This document shows positions 5,921-7,053 of a DNA stretch of 7,053 nucleotides, piece after piece. The position numbers and the translations under genes are program-made. Source of the stretch: Gammaproteobacteria bacterium (GTDB taxonomy: Bacteria; Pseudomonadota; Gammaproteobacteria; Burkholderiales; Thiobacillaceae); assembly GCA_018820745.1 (NCBI GenBank), contig JAHJNP010000124.1, positions 1 to 7,053 on the forward strand, written 5' to 3'. Every line of letters begins with the position of its first letter. Within the stretch, counting starts at the first letter, position 1. The notes below the pieces were generated by a model. The model ran no database searches, was not told the origin of the DNA, and worked only from the letters and a program-made list of their open reading frames with translations.

Positions 5921-6577
5921 ATGGGTGAGAAACAGCGCATTTACATCGTCGAGGATCACACCCTGCTCCGGGCAGGCCTGCGGTCGCTGCTGTCCCAGGA
6001 TCCCGACATCGAGATCGTCGGCGAGGCGGACAACGGCCACGATGCCATCCGCGCCATCGGGCCGCTGGCACCCAACCTGGTCCTGCTGGACATTTCCATG
6101 CCGGGCATGAACGGCATCGAGGCCTTGATCGACATCAAGCGGCGCAATCCGCAAACCCGCGTCCTGGTGCTCACCATCCACAAGACCGAGGAATACATCC
6201 ATGCGAGCCTGCGCGCCGGCGCCGACGGCTACATCCTCAAGGATGCGACCTACGACGAGCTGCACGTCGCCATCCGCAGCGTGCTGAACGGCAAGACCTA
6301 CCTGAGCCCGGACGTCGCGGGCAAGGTCATCAACGGCTACCTCGGCAGCGGCAAGGACAGCACCGCCGCCAGTGTCTGGGACACGCTGACGCATCGCGAG
6401 CGCGAAGTGCTCAAACTGGTCGCGGAAGGGCACCCGAACCGCTACATTTCCGATTACCTCTGCCTCAGCATCAAGACCGTCGAAAAGCACCGTTCCAACC
6501 TGATGAAGAAGCTCGACCTGCACAACGCCTCGATGCTGACCAGCTACGCGATCGAGAAAGGCCTGGTCGGCGGCTAG
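5921..6577 (+). CDS. NarL/FixJ-type response regulator (REC + LuxR-type HTH)
   Basis: A 218-residue two-component transcription factor. The receiver domain (about 5-120) has the acidic pair E11-D12, phospho-acceptor D57 in LLDISMPGMNG, switch T85 and K107 in GYILKD, so it should be phosphorylatable. The C-terminal LuxR/GerE-type helix-turn-helix (about 154-214) has LTHREREVLKLVAEG, then SIKTVEKHRSNLMKKLDLHN, the usual recognition-helix pattern. The turn between (HPNRYISDYLCLS) departs from the common 'SNKEIAxxL' form. GGGAGA lies 4 nt upstream of the ATG. It stands 73 bp after the last pseudopilin gene, same strand, and may control that cluster, but no kinase is adjacent and no target site can be identified. 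The Phe/Tyr position after Thr switch is I86, with H87 next. Confidence 0.92.
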   Translation: MGEKQRIYIVEDHTLLRAGLRSLLSQDPDIEIVGEADNGHDAIRAIGPLAPNLVLLDISMPGMNGIEALIDIKRRNPQTRVLVLTIHKTEEYIHASLRAGADGYILKDATYDELHVAIRSVLNGKTYLSPDVAGKVINGYLGSGKDSTAASVWDTLTHREREVLKLVAEGHPNRYISDYLCLSIKTVEKHRSNLMKKLDLHNASMLTSYAIEKGLVGG

Positions 6578-6596
6578 CCCGGCGCCGCAAAAAGCA

Positions 6597-6625
6597 TTGC
6601 CGCGTCAGGCCGCAGCCGGTATAGT
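6597..6625 (+). promoter_or_regulatory. Sigma70-like promoter of the helicase gene
   Basis: TTGCCG (6597-6602) and TATAGT (6620-6625) are separated by exactly 17 bp, matching 4/6 and 5/6 consensus bases. It is the best promoter-like match in the window. Transcription would start near 6632, giving a leader of about 113 nt before the ATG at 6745. Confidence 0.6.
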
Positions 6626-6632
6626 GCGGCCT
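6607..6632. repeat. 8-bp perfect inverted repeat around the -10 box
   Basis: AGGCCGCA (6607-6614) and TGCGGCCT (6625-6632) are perfect reverse complements with a 10-bp centre that holds most of the TATAGT box. It could be an operator or a DNA cruciform-type element; as RNA from the upstream gene it would be a hairpin without a T-tract, so it is not a convincing terminator by itself. Confidence 0.55.
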
Positions 6633-6665
6633 CCCGCACCCTGCCAATCGGTGCGCGGTTCTTTT
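6633..6665 (+). terminator. Possible intrinsic terminator or attenuator-like hairpin
   Basis: CCCGCACC (6633-6640) can pair with GGTGCGcGG (6650-6658) with one bulged C, giving 8 bp around a 9-nt loop, followed directly by TTCTTTT (6659-6665). It lies 56 bp after the response regulator stop, so it could end that transcript. It also falls just after the predicted start of the helicase transcript, so it would affect that too, or act as a 5' hairpin. Stem and T-tract are only moderate. Confidence 0.35.
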
Positions 6666-6705
6666 ACCCCGATCTCACGATCCCCTATTCGTCTGCCTCG
6701 ATTGG

Positions 6706-6724
6706 TGTCACTGCAAACGTGACA
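6706..6724. repeat. Palindrome TGTCAC-N7-GTGACA in the helicase leader
   Basis: The arms 6706-6711 and 6719-6724 are perfect 6-bp reverse complements around a 7-nt loop. The element ends 9 nt before the ribosome binding site. It could be a leader RNA hairpin or a protein binding site; the sequence cannot distinguish them. Confidence 0.4.
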
Positions 6725-6733
6725 GGCCGTCGC

Positions 6734-6737
6734 AGGA
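6734..6737 (+). promoter_or_regulatory. Ribosome binding site of the helicase gene
   Basis: AGGA is followed by an A/T-only spacer of 7 nt (AAATATA... region) up to the ATG at 6745. The spacer is conspicuously AT-rich compared with the rest of the window, which keeps the start site open. Confidence 0.6.
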
Positions 6738-6744
6738 AAAATAT

Positions 6745-7053
6745 ATGACTACCGAAACGACCCTTGCCACCCCGGGCTTTAATGAGCTCGGGCTGGCCGA
6801 ACCCATCATGCGTGCGATTGCCGATGCCGGCTACACCACGCCCACCCCGATCCAGGCACAGGCGATCCCGCAGGTACTGCAGGGCGGCGACCTGCTCGCC
6901 GCGGCGCAGACCGGCACCGGCAAGACCGCCGGCTTCACCCTGCCGATCCTGCATCACCTGTCGACGCGCGCCGCGCAGGCGCAGAAGCCCGGCCGCCCGC
7001 GCTGCCCGATCCTGGTGCCGACGCGCGAACTCGCCGCGCAGGTCGAGGAATCG
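6745..7053 (+). CDS. rhlE: DEAD-box ATP-dependent RNA helicase, RhlE-type, N-terminal part (3' end outside the window)
   Basis: The frame is open from ATG 6745 to the window end (103 residues). It shows the first ordered motifs of DEAD-box helicases: the upstream aromatic F12 and the Q motif GYTTPTPIQ with Q37, motif I (Walker A) AQTGTGKT at 54-61, and motif Ia PTRELAAQ at 92-99. The segment [19 protein letters not shown] closely follows RhlE as I remember it, with a short extra N-terminus of about 10 residues before the first conserved Phe. These enzymes unwind RNA duplexes using ATP and act in RNA turnover or ribosome maturation, often important in the cold. The DEAD motif itself and the C-terminal domain lie outside the window, so the subfamily is not certain. 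It has its own promoter and is probably unrelated to the secretion operon. Confidence 0.88.
   Translation, partial: MTTETTLATPGFNELGLAEPIMRAIADAGYTTPTPIQAQAIPQVLQGGDLLAAAQTGTGKTAGFTLPILHHLSTRAAQAQKPGRPRCPILVPTRELAAQVEES

Noticed and set aside
1..7053. Dockerin partner for the cohesin domain inside the window
   Set aside because: I looked for paired calcium-loop repeats in the visible proteins and saw none; the GspG-type C-terminal loops are not dockerin repeats.
1..7053. tRNA or rRNA genes, CRISPR arrays, insertion sequences, attachment sites
   Set aside because: No cloverleaf, no regularly spaced direct repeats, no transposase or terminal inverted repeats were seen; coding density is nearly complete and composition is uniform.

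Overview
The window is GC-rich, with genes packed head to tail on the + strand. It reads as a chromosomal piece of a proteobacterium. The gene set and the protein style (PilM/N/O-type platform proteins beside GspD/GspG-type secretion proteins, a rhlE-type helicase, long GC-rich codons) suggest Betaproteobacteria, perhaps Nitrosomonadales-like, but that placement is inferred from general resemblance and not proven.

Region 1 (1-5847) is the distal part of one tightly coupled operon for a non-classical type II secretion / type IV pilus-like machine. In order it encodes the C-terminal part of a PilM/GspL-cytoplasmic-like protein (cut by the window edge), a PilN-like bitopic membrane protein, a PilO/GspM-like bitopic membrane protein, a small proline-rich PilP/GspC-like periplasmic connector, a 775-residue secretin, and three GspG-like pseudopilins in tandem. 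The secretin is predicted to be a lipoprotein, with TPR-like repeats at the front and a cohesin domain at the back. PilM-, PilN-, PilO- and PilP-like proteins would form the alignment complex from cytoplasm to periplasm, the secretin the outer-membrane gate, and the pseudopilins the piston or pseudopilus. The motor ATPase (GspE), the polytopic platform protein (GspF) and the prepilin peptidase are not in the window. Four successive junctions are ATGA overlaps, which points to translational coupling.

Region 2 (5848-6577) is a 73-bp gap with a weak candidate promoter, followed by a complete NarL/FixJ-type response regulator with all phosphorylation residues. No histidine kinase is visible next to it.

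Region 3 (6578-6744) is the largest intergenic stretch (167 bp). It carries a good sigma70-like promoter (TTGCCG-17-TATAGT), an 8-bp perfect inverted repeat around the -10 box, and several further inverted repeats that could fold in the leader of the next gene. Region 4 (6745-7053) is the start of an RhlE-type DEAD-box RNA helicase, cut by the window end.

The most interesting content is the lipoprotein-TPR-secretin-cohesin fusion, the third pseudopilin that has lost both the conserved Glu+5 and Pro+22, and the structured leader of the helicase gene. No RNA genes, insertion sequences or CRISPR arrays were seen.
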